From Pseudonocardia sp. T1-2H (lineage in GTDB: Bacteria > Actinomycetota > Actinomycetes > Mycobacteriales > Pseudonocardiaceae), in contig NZ_JBBPCL010000001.1 of the NCBI RefSeq assembly GCF_038039215.1, positions 6,200,001 through 6,264,000 on the forward strand: a stretch of DNA of 64,000 nucleotides. The letters are read 5' to 3'. The notes beneath the pieces are model-generated. The model worked only from the letters and a program-made list of their open reading frames with translations. It ran no database searches and was not told the origin of the DNA. The position numbers and the translations under genes are program-made. This document shows positions 1 through 8,800 of this stretch, piece by piece; the first letter of the stretch is position 1; each line of letters opens with the position of its first letter.

Positions 1-2
1 GG

Positions 3-383
3 CTTCGGCTACTACGGCTCGGTATCTCGGCCGGGGTGTCCGTCATCGTGTTCTTCGGCGGCTTCGGCTCCGGGATCCAGCCGTTCTCGCCGCTCGTCGC
101 GATCGTGCTCGCCCTGGTGCTGCCGCCGATCATCGCGGTCGCGACGAAGGGCAGGTACTACCTCAGGCGGGACGACGACGGCATCTCCCTGCCGATGTAC
201 GACGAGTACGCCAACCCGTCGGGCGAAGTCCTGGCATGTCACGTGTGCGGCCAGGACTTCGAACGCCCGGACGTCACGAAGTGCGTGGCGCACGAGGCGG
301 TCGTCTGCTCGCTGTGCCTGAGCACGGACAAGACCGGGGAGCATGTGCTCCCGGCGCGCGCCGTCGCCCCGGTGACCACGTAA
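3..383 (+). CDS. C-terminal part of a membrane protein (probable transporter) with a Cys-rich tail
   Basis: The frame is open from the window edge, so this is the 3' end of a gene that starts upstream. It begins with hydrophobic, glycine-rich segments (membrane helices around SVIVFFGG and LVAIVLALVLPPIIAV), followed by a basic KGRYYLRR stretch. The last 50 residues carry a zinc-ribbon-like pattern, CHVCGQDF...C...CSLC. I recall similar cysteine-rich tails on actinobacterial and proteobacterial permease-like proteins, possibly NCS1 type, but the family cannot be fixed from this fragment. A strong hairpin terminator follows the stop codon. Confidence 0.55.
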   Translation, partial: LRLLRLGISAGVSVIVFFGGFGSGIQPFSPLVAIVLALVLPPIIAVATKGRYYLRRDDDGISLPMYDEYANPSGEVLACHVCGQDFERPDVTKCVAHEAVVCSLCLSTDKTGEHVLPARAVAPVTT

Positions 384-394
384 CGCGCACGACC

Positions 395-430
395 GGGAAG
401 GCCACCCGCCGGCAGACGGGTGGCCTTCCC
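395..430 (+). terminator. Intrinsic terminator hairpin
   Basis: A perfect 14-bp inverted repeat (GGGAAGGCCACCCG at 395-408, its complement at 417-430) with an 8-nt loop lies 11 nt after the stop at 383. There is no clear T tract, which is usual in high-GC actinobacteria. It separates the partial membrane gene from the chitosanase. Confidence 0.75.
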
Positions 431-514
431 GTGCGTTCCGGGCGGCCAGAGGCGGCGGCTAGGCTGGACGCGCTGTCCGCTCGGGACCGGCTCTCCGCAT
501 CCCTGAGGACGGAC

Positions 515-1510
515 ATGACCAGCACGCCCACCCGCCACCGGCCCCGGTGCGGCTGCGCGGGCCTCGTCACCGGCATCCGACGGCGGAAGGTCCGTCTCGT
601 CGCCGCCGGCCTCGGCCTCGCGATCGTGGTGGGGGCGGGCGCCGTGGTGGTCGGCACCGCGGGCGGCCCCGCCGGTGGCGTCCGGATCGGTCCCGCGGCC
701 GACCCCTCCGCGGCCGTGACCTCCTCGGCTGCGGCCCCGCCGAGCACCACCGGCCCGCCGCCGCCCGTCCGGGACGCGCGGCTGGCCGTCGCGGGCCACC
801 TCGGTCCCGACCAGCGGCGGATAGCGGACCAGCTGGTGAGCGTCTTCGAGAACGACACCCCGGTGATCCAGTACGACTACGTCGAGGACCTCGGTGACGG
901 CCGCGGCATCACGGCGGGCCGGGCGGGCTTCTGCTCCGGCTGCGGAGACATGCTGGAGGTCGTGCGGCGCTACGCCGAGGTCGCACCGGACAGCGACCTG
1001 GCCGGTTACCTGTCCGAGCTGAAGGCCGCGGCGGACGGCGACGACGCCGATCTCGGCGGGCTCGACGCCGCGTGGCGGCGGGCGGCGGCGGACGCCCGCT
1101 TCCGGGCGATCCAGGACGCCGTCGTCGAGCAGTTCTACTTCGGCCCCGCCGCGGCCCTCGCGGCGGGCAACGGCCTGCGCACCGCGCTCGGCGTGGCCGT
1201 CCTCTACGACACCGCGGTGCAACACGGCACGGGCTCCGACCACGACAGCGTGCGGGGCATCGTCGACCGGACGAACGAGGCCATGAACGGGTCCCCCGCG
1301 GACGGGGTCGACGAGGTCGCATGGCTCGGCACGTTCCTCGGGCAGCGCCGCGCGGTGCTGGAGAACCCGAGTTCGGCGGCTACGGCGAAGGCCTGGGGCG
1401 AGTCGACCGGCCGGGTGGACGCGCTCGGCGAGCTCCTGCGGCAGGGCGAGCTCGCCCTCGTGGCCCCACTGGTGGTCAGCCCCTGGGGGACGGCCCGGAC
1501 GCTGGGGTGA
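515..1510 (+). CDS. GH46 family chitosanase, secreted or membrane-anchored
   Basis: The 331-residue product hydrolyses beta-1,4 links in chitosan. After a basic start (IRRRKVR) there is one hydrophobic segment at about residues 28-48, a signal peptide or anchor, then a Ser/Thr/Pro-rich linker to about residue 85. The catalytic domain contains FENDTP, YVEDLGDGRGITAGRAGF and GDMLEVVRRY, the GH46 signature. By comparison with the Streptomyces N174 enzyme, the catalytic pair should be Glu112 and Asp128. The ATG at 515 is preceded by GAGGACGG at good spacing. The stop codon lies inside the first copy of a tandem repeat. GH46 assignment is firm; natural substrate and export route are inferred. Confidence 0.9.
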   Translation: MTSTPTRHRPRCGCAGLVTGIRRRKVRLVAAGLGLAIVVGAGAVVVGTAGGPAGGVRIGPAADPSAAVTSSAAAPPSTTGPPPPVRDARLAVAGHLGPDQRRIADQLVSVFENDTPVIQYDYVEDLGDGRGITAGRAGFCSGCGDMLEVVRRYAEVAPDSDLAGYLSELKAAADGDDADLGGLDAAWRRAAADARFRAIQDAVVEQFYFGPAAALAAGNGLRTALGVAVLYDTAVQHGTGSDHDSVRGIVDRTNEAMNGSPADGVDEVAWLGTFLGQRRAVLENPSSAATAKAWGESTGRVDALGELLRQGELALVAPLVVSPWGTARTLG

Positions 1511-1591
1511 CGTCGCCCTGGGGCGCGCCCGGACGCCGGGATGACGTCGCCCTGTGGACCCGCCCGGACGCCGGGGTGACGTCGACGGGCC
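1493..1591. repeat. Three-copy 34-35 bp tandem repeat between convergent genes
   Basis: The unit GCCCGGACGCCGGGGTGACG, continuing with TCGCCCTG, starts at 1493, 1527 and 1562 with few mismatches. Each copy carries the palindromic core GACGTC and a GC-rich arm. The first copy contains the chitosanase stop codon and the array ends just before the P450 stop at 1614. A role in bidirectional termination is possible but unproven. Confidence 0.7.
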
Positions 1592-1613
1592 GGTGCCAGC
1601 GCGCCGTCCGGGC

Positions 1614-2894
1614 TCAGCGCACGAGGACCGGCAGCGCCTCGACGCCGTAGACGATCGAGGTGTCCCGGAACTCCAGCTGGTCTGCCGGGACGGCGAGGCG
1701 CAGCTGCGGGAAGCGGCGGAACAGCGCAGGGTAGGCGGCACGCAGCTCCATCCGGGCCAGCTCCGCGCCGATGCAGCGGTGGATCCCGTGACCGAATGCG
1801 TAGTGCGGGCCGGGGGCCCGGTGCGGGTCGAAGACCTCGGGGTCGATCGTGGCGTCGCCGCCGCTGTCCCGGTCCGCGCCGCTGAGCGAGCAGATGATCG
1901 CGTCGCCCTCGGCGATCGCGGTGCCCCCCAGCACGAGATCGCGGCGGGCGAAACGCGGGAACGCGACCTGCACGACCGTGAGGTACCGCAGCAGCTCCTC
2001 GACGATCGGGCCGATCGCCGCGTCGTCCTCGCGGACCAGCCGGGCGGCCTCCGGGTCCTCCAACAGGGCCAGGGTGCCGAGCGCCAGCATGCTCGCCGTC
2101 GTCTCGAAACCGCCGGTCAGCACGCCGTCCGCGAGGCCGGCCAGCTCCTCGTCGTCGATCTGGTCCCGGTGCTCACGGATGATCATGCCGAGCAGGCCGT
2201 CCGTAGGGGCGTCCCGCTGCTTCTTGACCTGTTTGCGCAGGTAGACCAGGGAGTCCGAGATCGCGCCGAGGGAGGCGCTGGCCCCCGAGATCAGGTCGAA
2301 CCGCGCGGTGGCGAGCTCCTGGAACTCCGCGCGGTCCTCGTAGGGGACGCCGAGCAGGTCGCAGATCACCAGCGACGGGATCGGCAGCGCGAACTCCTCG
2401 ACCAGGTCCACGGGACCCTCGGCCGCGGCGATCCGGGCCAGCCGCTCGTCGACGACCTCGCTGATCCGCGGGGTGAGCCGGGCGAGCCGGCGCATCGTGA
2501 ACTCCGGCGTCAGCAGCTTGCGCAGCCGGGTGTGGTCCGGCGGGTCCGCGAAACCGAGGCCACCCGGGCTGTTCGCGGCGTCGAGCCCGGCCTGGCGGGC
2601 GACGTGCGCGAAGTCCGTGGAGTAGTCCTCCGTGGAGCCCAGCACCGCGCGCACCTCGTCCCTGCCGGACACGAGCCAGACGTTGATGCCCAGCGGGAAC
2701 TCCAGCTCGGACACCGGCGTGGCGTTGCGCACCCGTGCCAGGTCCGGCACCGGATCGAGGCCGTCGCGCCGCAGCGGCATCAGGGTGGATGCGGGCAGCG
2801 CGGAGATGGAGGACAGGTCCAGGCCACCCTCGCTGAGCTTGGCGAGCTGCCTGCGGACGAACCAGGAGGCGATGCGGGCTCGGAGTCTGCGCAC
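1614..2894 (-). CDS. Cytochrome P450 monooxygenase
   Basis: This 426-residue soluble bacterial P450 inserts one oxygen atom from O2 into an unknown substrate and needs a ferredoxin/reductase pair, which is not seen nearby. Visible landmarks are the I-helix GGFETT (261-266), the ExxR pair Glu300-Arg303, a PERF-like DPEVFDPHRAP segment and the heme loop FGHGIHRCIG with axial Cys374. The usual acid/alcohol pair AG(D/E)T reads GGFETT, retaining Glu-Thr. Length and motifs fit an intact enzyme. The start is GTG at 2894 without a strong Shine-Dalgarno. It converges on the chitosanase and is divergent from the glycosyltransferase, which may act in the same small pathway. Confidence 0.92.
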   Translation of the reverse strand: MRRLRARIASWFVRRQLAKLSEGGLDLSSISALPASTLMPLRRDGLDPVPDLARVRNATPVSELEFPLGINVWLVSGRDEVRAVLGSTEDYSTDFAHVARQAGLDAANSPGGLGFADPPDHTRLRKLLTPEFTMRRLARLTPRISEVVDERLARIAAAEGPVDLVEEFALPIPSLVICDLLGVPYEDRAEFQELATARFDLISGASASLGAISDSLVYLRKQVKKQRDAPTDGLLGMIIREHRDQIDDEELAGLADGVLTGGFETTASMLALGTLALLEDPEAARLVREDDAAIGPIVEELLRYLTVVQVAFPRFARRDLVLGGTAIAEGDAIICSLSGADRDSGGDATIDPEVFDPHRAPGPHYAFGHGIHRCIGAELARMELRAAYPALFRRFPQLRLAVPADQLEFRDTSIVYGVEALPVLVR

Positions 2895-3211
2895 CTCGCC
2901 GACCCTAGCCGGGGCTCCGACCGGAGCCCGGACACGCCTGGCCGCACGTCACGTGCCGTTCACCGGCGCCCGCCTCAGCGCTCTCTCAGAACCGGGCCTC
3001 CGGCGCCTCCTGGTGGTGCGCCGCCCGCGCGCGCGTGACGTCGAGCGCTCCCCTGGCGCTGCTACTGCCCACCTCGAGCTTCTCGGTGCCGAGGTGCACA
3101 TCGGACTCGGTCCCCCGGGCGACGGCGGAGAAGGCGGGGATCCGCCCGGGCCGGGGACGACCGTCGCGCGCCTACGCTGTGCCCGGCGGACGCGGCACGA
3201 GGAGGATCCCC
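2895..3211. other. Divergent intergenic region, no gene seen
   Basis: These 317 bases separate the divergent P450 and glycosyltransferase starts. I see no convincing coding frame or strong hairpin. The promoters of both genes should lie here. The sequence GAGGAG at 3199-3204 is the likely ribosome site for the glycosyltransferase. Confidence 0.4.
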
Positions 3212-4316
3212 ATGCGCGTGCTGGTCACGACCGCGCCCGGCGCGGGGCACCTGTTCCCCCTGGTACCACTGGCCTGGGCGCTCCGCTCGGCCGGGCACGA
3301 CCTGCTCCTGGCGACGGCGGGCGGTGGCGTCGAGCTCGGCCCCGCGGCCGGCCTGCCGACCGTCGACGCCGCTCCGGGGATGGACATGGGCGACGTCGTC
3401 CGGGGCCTCGGCGCGCGGCCCGGCTTCACCGGGAAGGCCGTCCCCGACGCCCGCGCGCACGCCGTCGCGCTGTTCACCGAGGTCGGCAGGAGGCTGCTCG
3501 ACGGCGTCCGGCACGCGGCGGACCTCTGGCAGCCGGACGTGGTGCTCCACGAGGGCATGGAGGGCGCCGGTCCGGTGGTCGCGGCCGAACGCGGCCTCCC
3601 GCGCGTCGAGCACGGGATCAGCCCGGCGGACCGGGCAGGGGCGATGGGGGCGTCGATCCAGCAGGGGCTCACGGACGCGGCCCACGTCCCCGCCGTCGCC
3701 ACCATCGGGATCGCCCCGCCGAGCATGGCCCCGGCCCCCGACCCCGGTTGGACGATCCGCACGGTCCCCTACAACGGCGGTGCTGTCGTCCCACCCTCCG
3801 TGCTCACCGCGCCGGAGCGGCCCCGCGTGCTGGTCACGATGGGCACCGTCGCGCCGCGGATGGGCGGTACCGGCGCGATCCGGGCGCTGATCGAGGCCCT
3901 CGCCGCGGAGCCCGTCGAGGTGCTCGTCGCGCTCGGGCTGGACCCGGCCGAGCTCGGTCCGCTGCCCACCTCCGTCAAGGCCCACCGCTGGGTGCCCCTG
4001 ACCGCGGCGCTCCCGCGGTGCTCGGCGATCGTGCACCACTGCGGGGCCGGGACGACGCTGTCCGCGCTCGCCGCGGGGGTCCCGCAGGTCGCCGTTCCGC
4101 AGGGCGCGGACCAGTTCCTCAACGCGGACGCGCTGGTGCGGCGCGGCTGCGCGGTCCGCAGCTCGACCGAGCCGGACGAGCTGCGGGCCGCCGTCCGCCG
4201 CGCGCTCTCCGGGGAGCTCGCGGCCACCGCGGAGGACCTCCGACGGGAGATCGGCGCCCTGCCGACACCGGCCGCCGTCGCCGCGGAAGCTCGGTGCGCT
4301 CCTCGGCGCACGGTGA
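3212..4316 (+). CDS. Macrolide/UDP-type glycosyltransferase (GT1), frameshifted at the 3' end
   Basis: A nucleotide-sugar-dependent GT-B glycosyltransferase that would decorate a small hydrophobic acceptor. The N-terminal acceptor domain begins MRVLVTTAPGAGHLFPLVPLA. The donor-binding loop VHHCGAGTTLSALAAGVPQV, then PQGADQFLNA, lies near residues 272-305 and is the GT1 signature. The ATG follows GAGGAGG. Read literally, the frame continues to 4465 with a low-complexity Arg/Ser tail. Removing one base near 4287 (GAAGCTC to GAGCTC) gives AAELGALLGAR and a stop at 4314-4316, a normal 367-residue length. I take the shorter product as real. Sugar donor and acceptor are unknown. Confidence 0.8.
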
Positions 4317-4510
4317 GCAGGCGTACCCGCCGCGGCGGTTCCACTACGGCATCCGCACGCACGCGAGCCGGCGCGCGAGGAGGACACGCCACTCCGAGTG
4401 CTCGTACCGAGCTATCCGAAGGAGTACGTTCCCGAGACAGGCGGAGTGGCCCCGGACCCTGGTGACTCCGCGGACCGCAGTATGCGCTGGGCTTGCCACC
4501 GGGGGTGTCC

Positions 4511-5191
4511 GTGACCGACGAGGGTGTGTCCACCTCCTCGCTGCTCCTTCCCAGACCCCGTACCTCGCACGAGCACGCCCCGCCCGAGCCTGCGGCCCTC
4601 ACCCGGGTCCTGCTCGTCTCCGACGACGAGCCGCTGCGCGTCCTGTGGGCGCACGGCCTGCACGGCCTGAGCCGGGCGGTCGAGGAGATCTCCACACTGG
4701 CGGACGCCTACGACCGCAGCCGGGAGGGGCCGCCGCCGGACCTCGTGGTCGTCGACGCGGGGACAGCGGCGGCCGCGGGTCCCGAGCACACCGTGACGGG
4801 CCTCGCGCAGACCGCCCGGGTCGTCGTCCGCGGGACGCCCGACGGCCAGCAGGAGGTGCAGCTGCTGCTGCGGTCCGGTGCCCGCGGCTACCTGTTCGCC
4901 GGCCCGCCGCCGGCGCCCCGGGCGGTGGTCCAGCCGGAGAAGCCGGCGGAACCGCCGCCGCGCAAGCTGCGCGTGCCGGACGTGCACGGGGTCGACCGCC
5001 TGCTCAGCCACCGCGAGATCGAGATCATCCGGTGCGCCGCCGACGGCGAGACGAACATCGAGATCGCCCGCCGGCTGCGGCTCTCGCCGCTGACGGTGAA
5101 GAGTCATCTCGGCCGGATCGGCCGCCGGCTGGGCACCGGCGACCGCGCCCGGCTCGTCCTGCTCGCACTCCGCGCCGGCGTCATCTCCTGA
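4511..5191 (+). CDS. LuxR/NarL-type transcriptional regulator with a degenerate receiver-like domain
   Basis: A regulator of about 226 residues. The N-terminal half (RVLLVSDDEPLRVLWAHGL, then DLVVVDAG) resembles a response-regulator receiver fold, but the phospho-acceptor environment is only partly preserved. After a Pro-rich linker, the C-terminal LuxR helix-turn-helix spans about the last 65 residues (LLSHREIEIIRCAADGETNI, then IARRLRLSPLTVKSHLGRI). No sensor kinase is adjacent. The start is uncertain: GTG at 4511 has GGGGG five bases upstream; GTG 4505 and TTG 4493 are in-frame alternatives. A strong terminator follows. The target genes are unknown. Confidence 0.82.
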   Translation: MTDEGVSTSSLLLPRPRTSHEHAPPEPAALTRVLLVSDDEPLRVLWAHGLHGLSRAVEEISTLADAYDRSREGPPPDLVVVDAGTAAAAGPEHTVTGLAQTARVVVRGTPDGQQEVQLLLRSGARGYLFAGPPPAPRAVVQPEKPAEPPPRKLRVPDVHGVDRLLSHREIEIIRCAADGETNIEIARRLRLSPLTVKSHLGRIGRRLGTGDRARLVLLALRAGVIS

Positions 5192-5202
5192 CCGGCCCCG
5201 AC

Positions 5203-5252
5203 GCCTGCGGGGTCCCCTGACGCGGGAGGGGTCGGCAGGGGACCCCGCAGGC
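5203..5252 (+). terminator. Intrinsic terminator hairpin
   Basis: A perfect 17-bp stem, GCCTGCGGGGTCCCCTG at 5203-5219 and its complement at 5236-5252, with a 16-nt loop. It lies 11 nt after the LuxR-type gene and ends its transcription before the SDR gene. Confidence 0.8.
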
Positions 5253-5332
5253 AGCCCAGGGTGCTCCGCCGCTCGGCGCCGGCCGCCCCACGGCTCTTCT
5301 TGACGGTCGTTCGGCGTGGTACGCATCGACGT

Positions 5333-6112
5333 GTGCCGCGACTGTCGAAGCTCAGCCGTTCCATCGCCGACCGGGTCGTCCTCGTGACCGGCGCCGCGAG
5401 CGGGATGGGCCGGGCGACCGCCTACGTCCTGGCCGACGAGGGCGCCCGCGTCGGCATCGTGGACCGGGACCCCGAGGGGCTGCAGAAGGTCGCCGCCGAG
5501 CTCCGGGGAGCGGGCGCGCGGGCGCACGCCGTCGTCGCGGACGTCTCGGAACGGGAGGCCCCCGCCGCGGCCGTCGCCGAGATCCGGGAGGCACTCGGGC
5601 CGATCGACGCGCTGGTCAACAACGCCGGCGTCAGCATCCACATCCCCTTCACCGACGACGGGTTCGAGGACGCCTGGGCGACGACGCTCGCGGTCAACCT
5701 GACCGCGCACACCCGTTTCGTCCGGGCGGCGCTCCCGGACCTGCAGCGCAACCGCGACGGCCGGATCGTGAACATCGCCTCGACCGAGGCCCTGGGCGCC
5801 ACCGCGGGCATCGCGCCGTACACGAGCTCCAAGCACGGCGTCGTCGGCCTGACCCGGTCGCTCGCGGTGGAGCTCGGGAGGAGCGGCGTGACCGTCAACT
5901 GCATCTGCCCCGGCCCGATCGACACCGGCATGACCGCGCGGATCCCGGAGGCGGACAAGGCGGTCTTCGCCCGTCGCCGGACGGCGCTGCGCCGCTACGG
6001 GGACCCGGAGGAGGTCGCCCACGCGACCGTGTCCCTGCTGCTGCCCGCGGCCTCGTACATCACGGGCGCGACGCTGGTGGTCGACGGCGGTCTGACGATC
6101 CGTAACGCGTGA
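5333..6112 (+). CDS. Short-chain dehydrogenase/reductase (classical SDR)
   Basis: An NAD(P)-dependent oxidoreductase of 259 residues. The Rossmann nucleotide loop TGAASGMG starts near residue 18, Asp in GIVDRDPEG suggests NAD preference, and NNAG follows. The catalytic triad is Ser150, Tyr163 and Lys167 (YTSSK), then CPGPIDTGMT. The GTG at 5333 gives a normal SDR N-terminus. An upstream in-frame extension to 5261 is unlikely because it overlaps terminator-flanking sequence and adds low-complexity residues. It is transcribed alone and converges on the SodC-like gene. The substrate cannot be told from sequence. Confidence 0.88.
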   Translation: MPRLSKLSRSIADRVVLVTGAASGMGRATAYVLADEGARVGIVDRDPEGLQKVAAELRGAGARAHAVVADVSEREAPAAAVAEIREALGPIDALVNNAGVSIHIPFTDDGFEDAWATTLAVNLTAHTRFVRAALPDLQRNRDGRIVNIASTEALGATAGIAPYTSSKHGVVGLTRSLAVELGRSGVTVNCICPGPIDTGMTARIPEADKAVFARRRTALRRYGDPEEVAHATVSLLLPAASYITGATLVVDGGLTIRNA

Positions 6113-6116
6113 TCGG

Positions 6117-6136
6117 CGCCGGATTGCTCCCCGGCG
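6117..6136. terminator. Weak hairpin between convergent genes
   Basis: CGCCGG and CCGGCG arms (6117-6122 and 6131-6136) with an 8-nt spacer lie between the SDR stop and the SodC-like stop. It could serve both convergent genes but is short. Confidence 0.35.
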
Positions 6137-6147
6137 TCCGACGGGCG

Positions 6148-6738
6148 CTACGCGGCGGGCAGCGTCACGCAGCCGACCCGGTCTCCCGCGGTGCCCGCCT
6201 TGCCCGGCTCGCTGCTGGTGGGCATCGCGTGCACGACGACGGCGTTCGGCCGGGACGCGCCGGTGAACTCCCAGTCCACGGTGGAGGTGGACGTGGCGTT
6301 GCCCTGGGCGTCCGTGGTGACGTCGAGCCACACCTCGTTGCGCGGGTTGGCGAACGCCGGGTCGACGCTCGGGGTCATCGGGTCCTTCTCGTGCTGGACG
6401 TGCGGTCCGGAGTCCGCGGGCGCGGGGCCGCAGGCCTTCGCGTGGGCGTGCGCGCCGTACTGCCGGTTCGGGACCAGGCCGGTGAGCTCGAGGGTGACGG
6501 TCGAGCGGCCGCTCTGCGAGCTCGTCACGACGTGGGCGCCCGAGCCCACCGGGACCAGCGCCGGGTTGTAGGTGATCGCGGGACCCTGTTCCGCGAACGT
6601 GACCCGCACGTCCGACGAGGAGGAGCCCGCCGCGGCGACGGACGAGGCGGGGGCGGCGGTGTCCGCTCCGGACGAACAGCCGACGAGCGAGAACGAGGCG
6701 AGGACCACGGCGGCGCCGAGGGCGCGTGAAGCGGACAT
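6148..6738 (-). CDS. Cu/Zn superoxide dismutase-like lipoprotein
   Basis: A 196-residue exported lipoprotein. The start MSASRALG is followed by a hydrophobic stretch and a lipobox ending LVG-Cys21. The mature part resembles the SodC beta-barrel: VTLELTGLVPNRQYGAHAHA carries the first metal-ligand pair, and GPHVQHEKDP and VVVHAMPT supply later histidines. Two cysteines (KACGP and VGCVTL) could make the conserved disulfide. The histidine pattern is not a perfect match to well-studied SodC enzymes, so catalytic competence is uncertain. The probable role is extracytoplasmic superoxide removal. An upstream extension to 6837 lacks support. Confidence 0.75.
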   Translation of the reverse strand: MSASRALGAAVVLASFSLVGCSSGADTAAPASSVAAAGSSSSDVRVTFAEQGPAITYNPALVPVGSGAHVVTSSQSGRSTVTLELTGLVPNRQYGAHAHAKACGPAPADSGPHVQHEKDPMTPSVDPAFANPRNEVWLDVTTDAQGNATSTSTVDWEFTGASRPNAVVVHAMPTSSEPGKAGTAGDRVGCVTLPAA

Positions 6739-6791
6739 TGCGGGAGCATGGCCGCCCACGAAGCGTGTGGCAACCGACACACCGTGCCCGA

Positions 6792-7931
6792 TCAGTCGAG
6801 AACGTGCAGCCGGTAGTCCCCGGAGTCGTCGTCCCACTCCATCTCGATCAGGTCCCGCGCGCGGGCGGCCTTGGCGAAGGACAGGAAGCTGTTGAAGCCG
6901 AAGCTCTTCTCGCTGAAGCCCGGCTGACGCTTACGGATCTTGTCCTTCAACCCGCTCAGCTGCGGCGATCCCAGCTCGCTGACGACGTCGGCGAGGAGCC
7001 GGAACGCGTCGTCGTCCGCGGAGCCGTTCTCGGGGAACATGACCTCGGGGTCGCCCTGTGCCGACCCCTGCGCCAGCTCGACGACGCCGCGGGTCTGCAG
7101 GTTGCGCAGCAGCTCGCCGAACCCGCGGAAGCCATGGTCCGCCTCGTCGAACGTGGGATCCTTGCGGAGGATCGCGCGCTTGAGCCGGGAGGCGAGGACC
7201 GGGCCGTCGGTGTGCCGCTGCAGGCCCGCGAGGGTGCGGGTGACGAGCGGCCCGACCTCCCGGTCCGTGCCCGTCTCCACCTGCTCCTCGTCCTGGGGGT
7301 CGTCGACGACCGGTTCCGGGGCGGGCGGTTCCGGCGGCGCAGGCGTGACCAGCAGGGGCTCGATCGCAGGGACGACGGGCGTGAGTGCGGCGGCGATCAC
7401 CGGGCGGACCGGGCGGCCCCGGCCCTTCCGCACGACGGGCGCCTGGGTCGGCTCGACGCCCGGGAGCCGGTCGTAGAACAGGAACTCGTCGCAGGCGGGC
7501 GGGAGCAGTGCCGACGTCGAGGACTGCACCCCGATCCCGATCACCCGCTTGTCCATCTCGCGCAGCTTGTGGACGAGCGGGGTGAAGTCCGAGTCCCCGG
7601 TGCCGATCGCGAACGTGGTGATGAAGGGGCGCTCGTAGGCGAGCTCGATCGCGTCGACGGCCATCTTGATGTCCGCGGCGTTCTTCCGGGAGCCGCCCAC
7701 GCGCTGGGGGATCTCGATGAGCTCCACTTGCGCGCGGGCGAGCAGTCGCCGGTCGTCGTCGAAGTAGGACCAGTCCGCGTAGGCGCGGCGCGCCACGACC
7801 CGGCCGCGTTCGGCGAGGGCGTCCGCGACGGGGCCGAAGTCGAAGGGCGAGACCCCGAGCCCGTCGCGCGCGCCGATCGCGAGGTTCTCGTAGTCGAGGA
7901 ACAGCGCGATGCGCTCGTCGTCGGTGATCAC
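6792..7931 (-). CDS. NYN-domain RNase-like protein with two OST-HTH/LOTUS domains
   Basis: A 379-residue protein. The N-terminal NYN (PIN-like, DUF88/LabA) domain has the expected acidic sites: IALFLDYENLAIGA, NAADIKMAVDAIELA and FAIGTGDSDFTPLVHKLREM. It should be a metal-dependent nuclease. A Pro/Val-rich linker at about 170-235 leads to two OST-HTH/LOTUS RNA-binding units (GPVLASRLKRAILRKDPTF and QLSGLKDKIRKRQPGFSEKS), each with a conserved GF block. GTG at 7931 is chosen because GGGAGG precedes it at ideal spacing; the frame is open further upstream but without such a site. The gene lies 49 nt downstream of the dienelactone hydrolase on the same strand. RNA substrates are unknown. Confidence 0.9.
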   Translation of the reverse strand: MITDDERIALFLDYENLAIGARDGLGVSPFDFGPVADALAERGRVVARRAYADWSYFDDDRRLLARAQVELIEIPQRVGGSRKNAADIKMAVDAIELAYERPFITTFAIGTGDSDFTPLVHKLREMDKRVIGIGVQSSTSALLPPACDEFLFYDRLPGVEPTQAPVVRKGRGRPVRPVIAAALTPVVPAIEPLLVTPAPPEPPAPEPVVDDPQDEEQVETGTDREVGPLVTRTLAGLQRHTDGPVLASRLKRAILRKDPTFDEADHGFRGFGELLRNLQTRGVVELAQGSAQGDPEVMFPENGSADDDAFRLLADVVSELGSPQLSGLKDKIRKRQPGFSEKSFGFNSFLSFAKAARARDLIEMEWDDDSGDYRLHVLD

Positions 7932-7980
7932 TGCTGGGCCTCCCAGGGCTGGTCGGTGGCAGCCTAGGGCGGGCTGCCGG

Positions 7981-8724
7981 TCAGGCCGACAGTGCCGTGC
8001 CGTACAGCTCGGCCAGTGCCTCCCAGTGCCGCTTCTCGGCGTCGGGGTCGTAGGTCGGGTTGTCCGGCACCGCGAAGCCGTGGGCGGCCGGGTAGAACAG
8101 CAGGGTGTGCGGGACACCGGCGCTGGTCAGCGCCTCCTCCAGGCGGTCGAACTGCTCCTGGTCGAACGAGGCGTCGTTCTCCGCGCCGGCGACGTAGACG
8201 GTCGCCCGCATGCTCGGGGCCAGCAGGTGCGGGCTCGTCGGGTCGTCCGCCGCCGCCAGCCCGCCGCCGTGGAACGACGCCGCCGCCGCGACCCGCTCCG
8301 GGTAGCTCCCGGCCACGGTCAGCGACGTCCAGCCGCCCCGGCAGTAGCCGGTCGTCCCGACGGCGTCGCCGGTCACCTCGTCCCGGGTGAGCAGGAAGTT
8401 CAGGTAGTCCCCGGCGTCGCGGATGACCAGCTCCTGGGTCAGGCCGTGGACCATCCCCATCAGCCGTGCCCGCTCTTCCGGGTCGCTGAACGCGGTGGCC
8501 ATGTCGAAGGGCTTCCAGTCGCCCTCGCGGTAGTAGATGTCCGGGAGCAGGGCGACGTAGCCCATGGCGGCCACCCGGTCGGCCATCTCGCGGAAGGTCT
8601 CGCGGGCGCCGCCGGCGTCCGGGTAGACGAGCACGCCGGGCCAGGGGCCCTCGCCCTCGGGGACGTGCAGGGTGCCGGACGCGGAGCCGTCCGTGGTGAC
8701 GATCGTGACGTCGGTACGTGTCAT
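7981..8724 (-). CDS. Dienelactone hydrolase family protein
   Basis: A 247-residue alpha/beta hydrolase with the dienelactone hydrolase cysteine nucleophile: GTTGYCRGGW places Cys128 in the nucleophile elbow. Asp184 (GAENDASF) and His215 (YPAAHGF) complete the triad. Such enzymes open lactone rings in aromatic catabolism, although many paralogues act on other esters. The ATG at 8724 gives a normal N-terminus (MTRTDVTIVTTDG). The longer upstream frame belongs to the degraded VOC gene. No ring-cleavage genes are adjacent, so the substrate is unknown. Confidence 0.88.
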   Translation of the reverse strand: MTRTDVTIVTTDGSASGTLHVPEGEGPWPGVLVYPDAGGARETFREMADRVAAMGYVALLPDIYYREGDWKPFDMATAFSDPEERARLMGMVHGLTQELVIRDAGDYLNFLLTRDEVTGDAVGTTGYCRGGWTSLTVAGSYPERVAAAASFHGGGLAAADDPTSPHLLAPSMRATVYVAGAENDASFDQEQFDRLEEALTSAGVPHTLLFYPAAHGFAVPDNPTYDPDAEKRHWEALAELYGTALSA

Positions 8725-8800
8725 CGGCCCACGTTCCCACGACTCGCCCGTTCTGGCTCGCGACGGCGCCGGGACCGCCGGATCGGGCGTCGGCTCGCGC

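Noticed and set aside
4317..4465. C-terminal extension of the GT1 glycosyltransferase
   Set aside because: Arg/Ser low-complexity text after a likely one-base insertion; correction gives a normal end at 4316.
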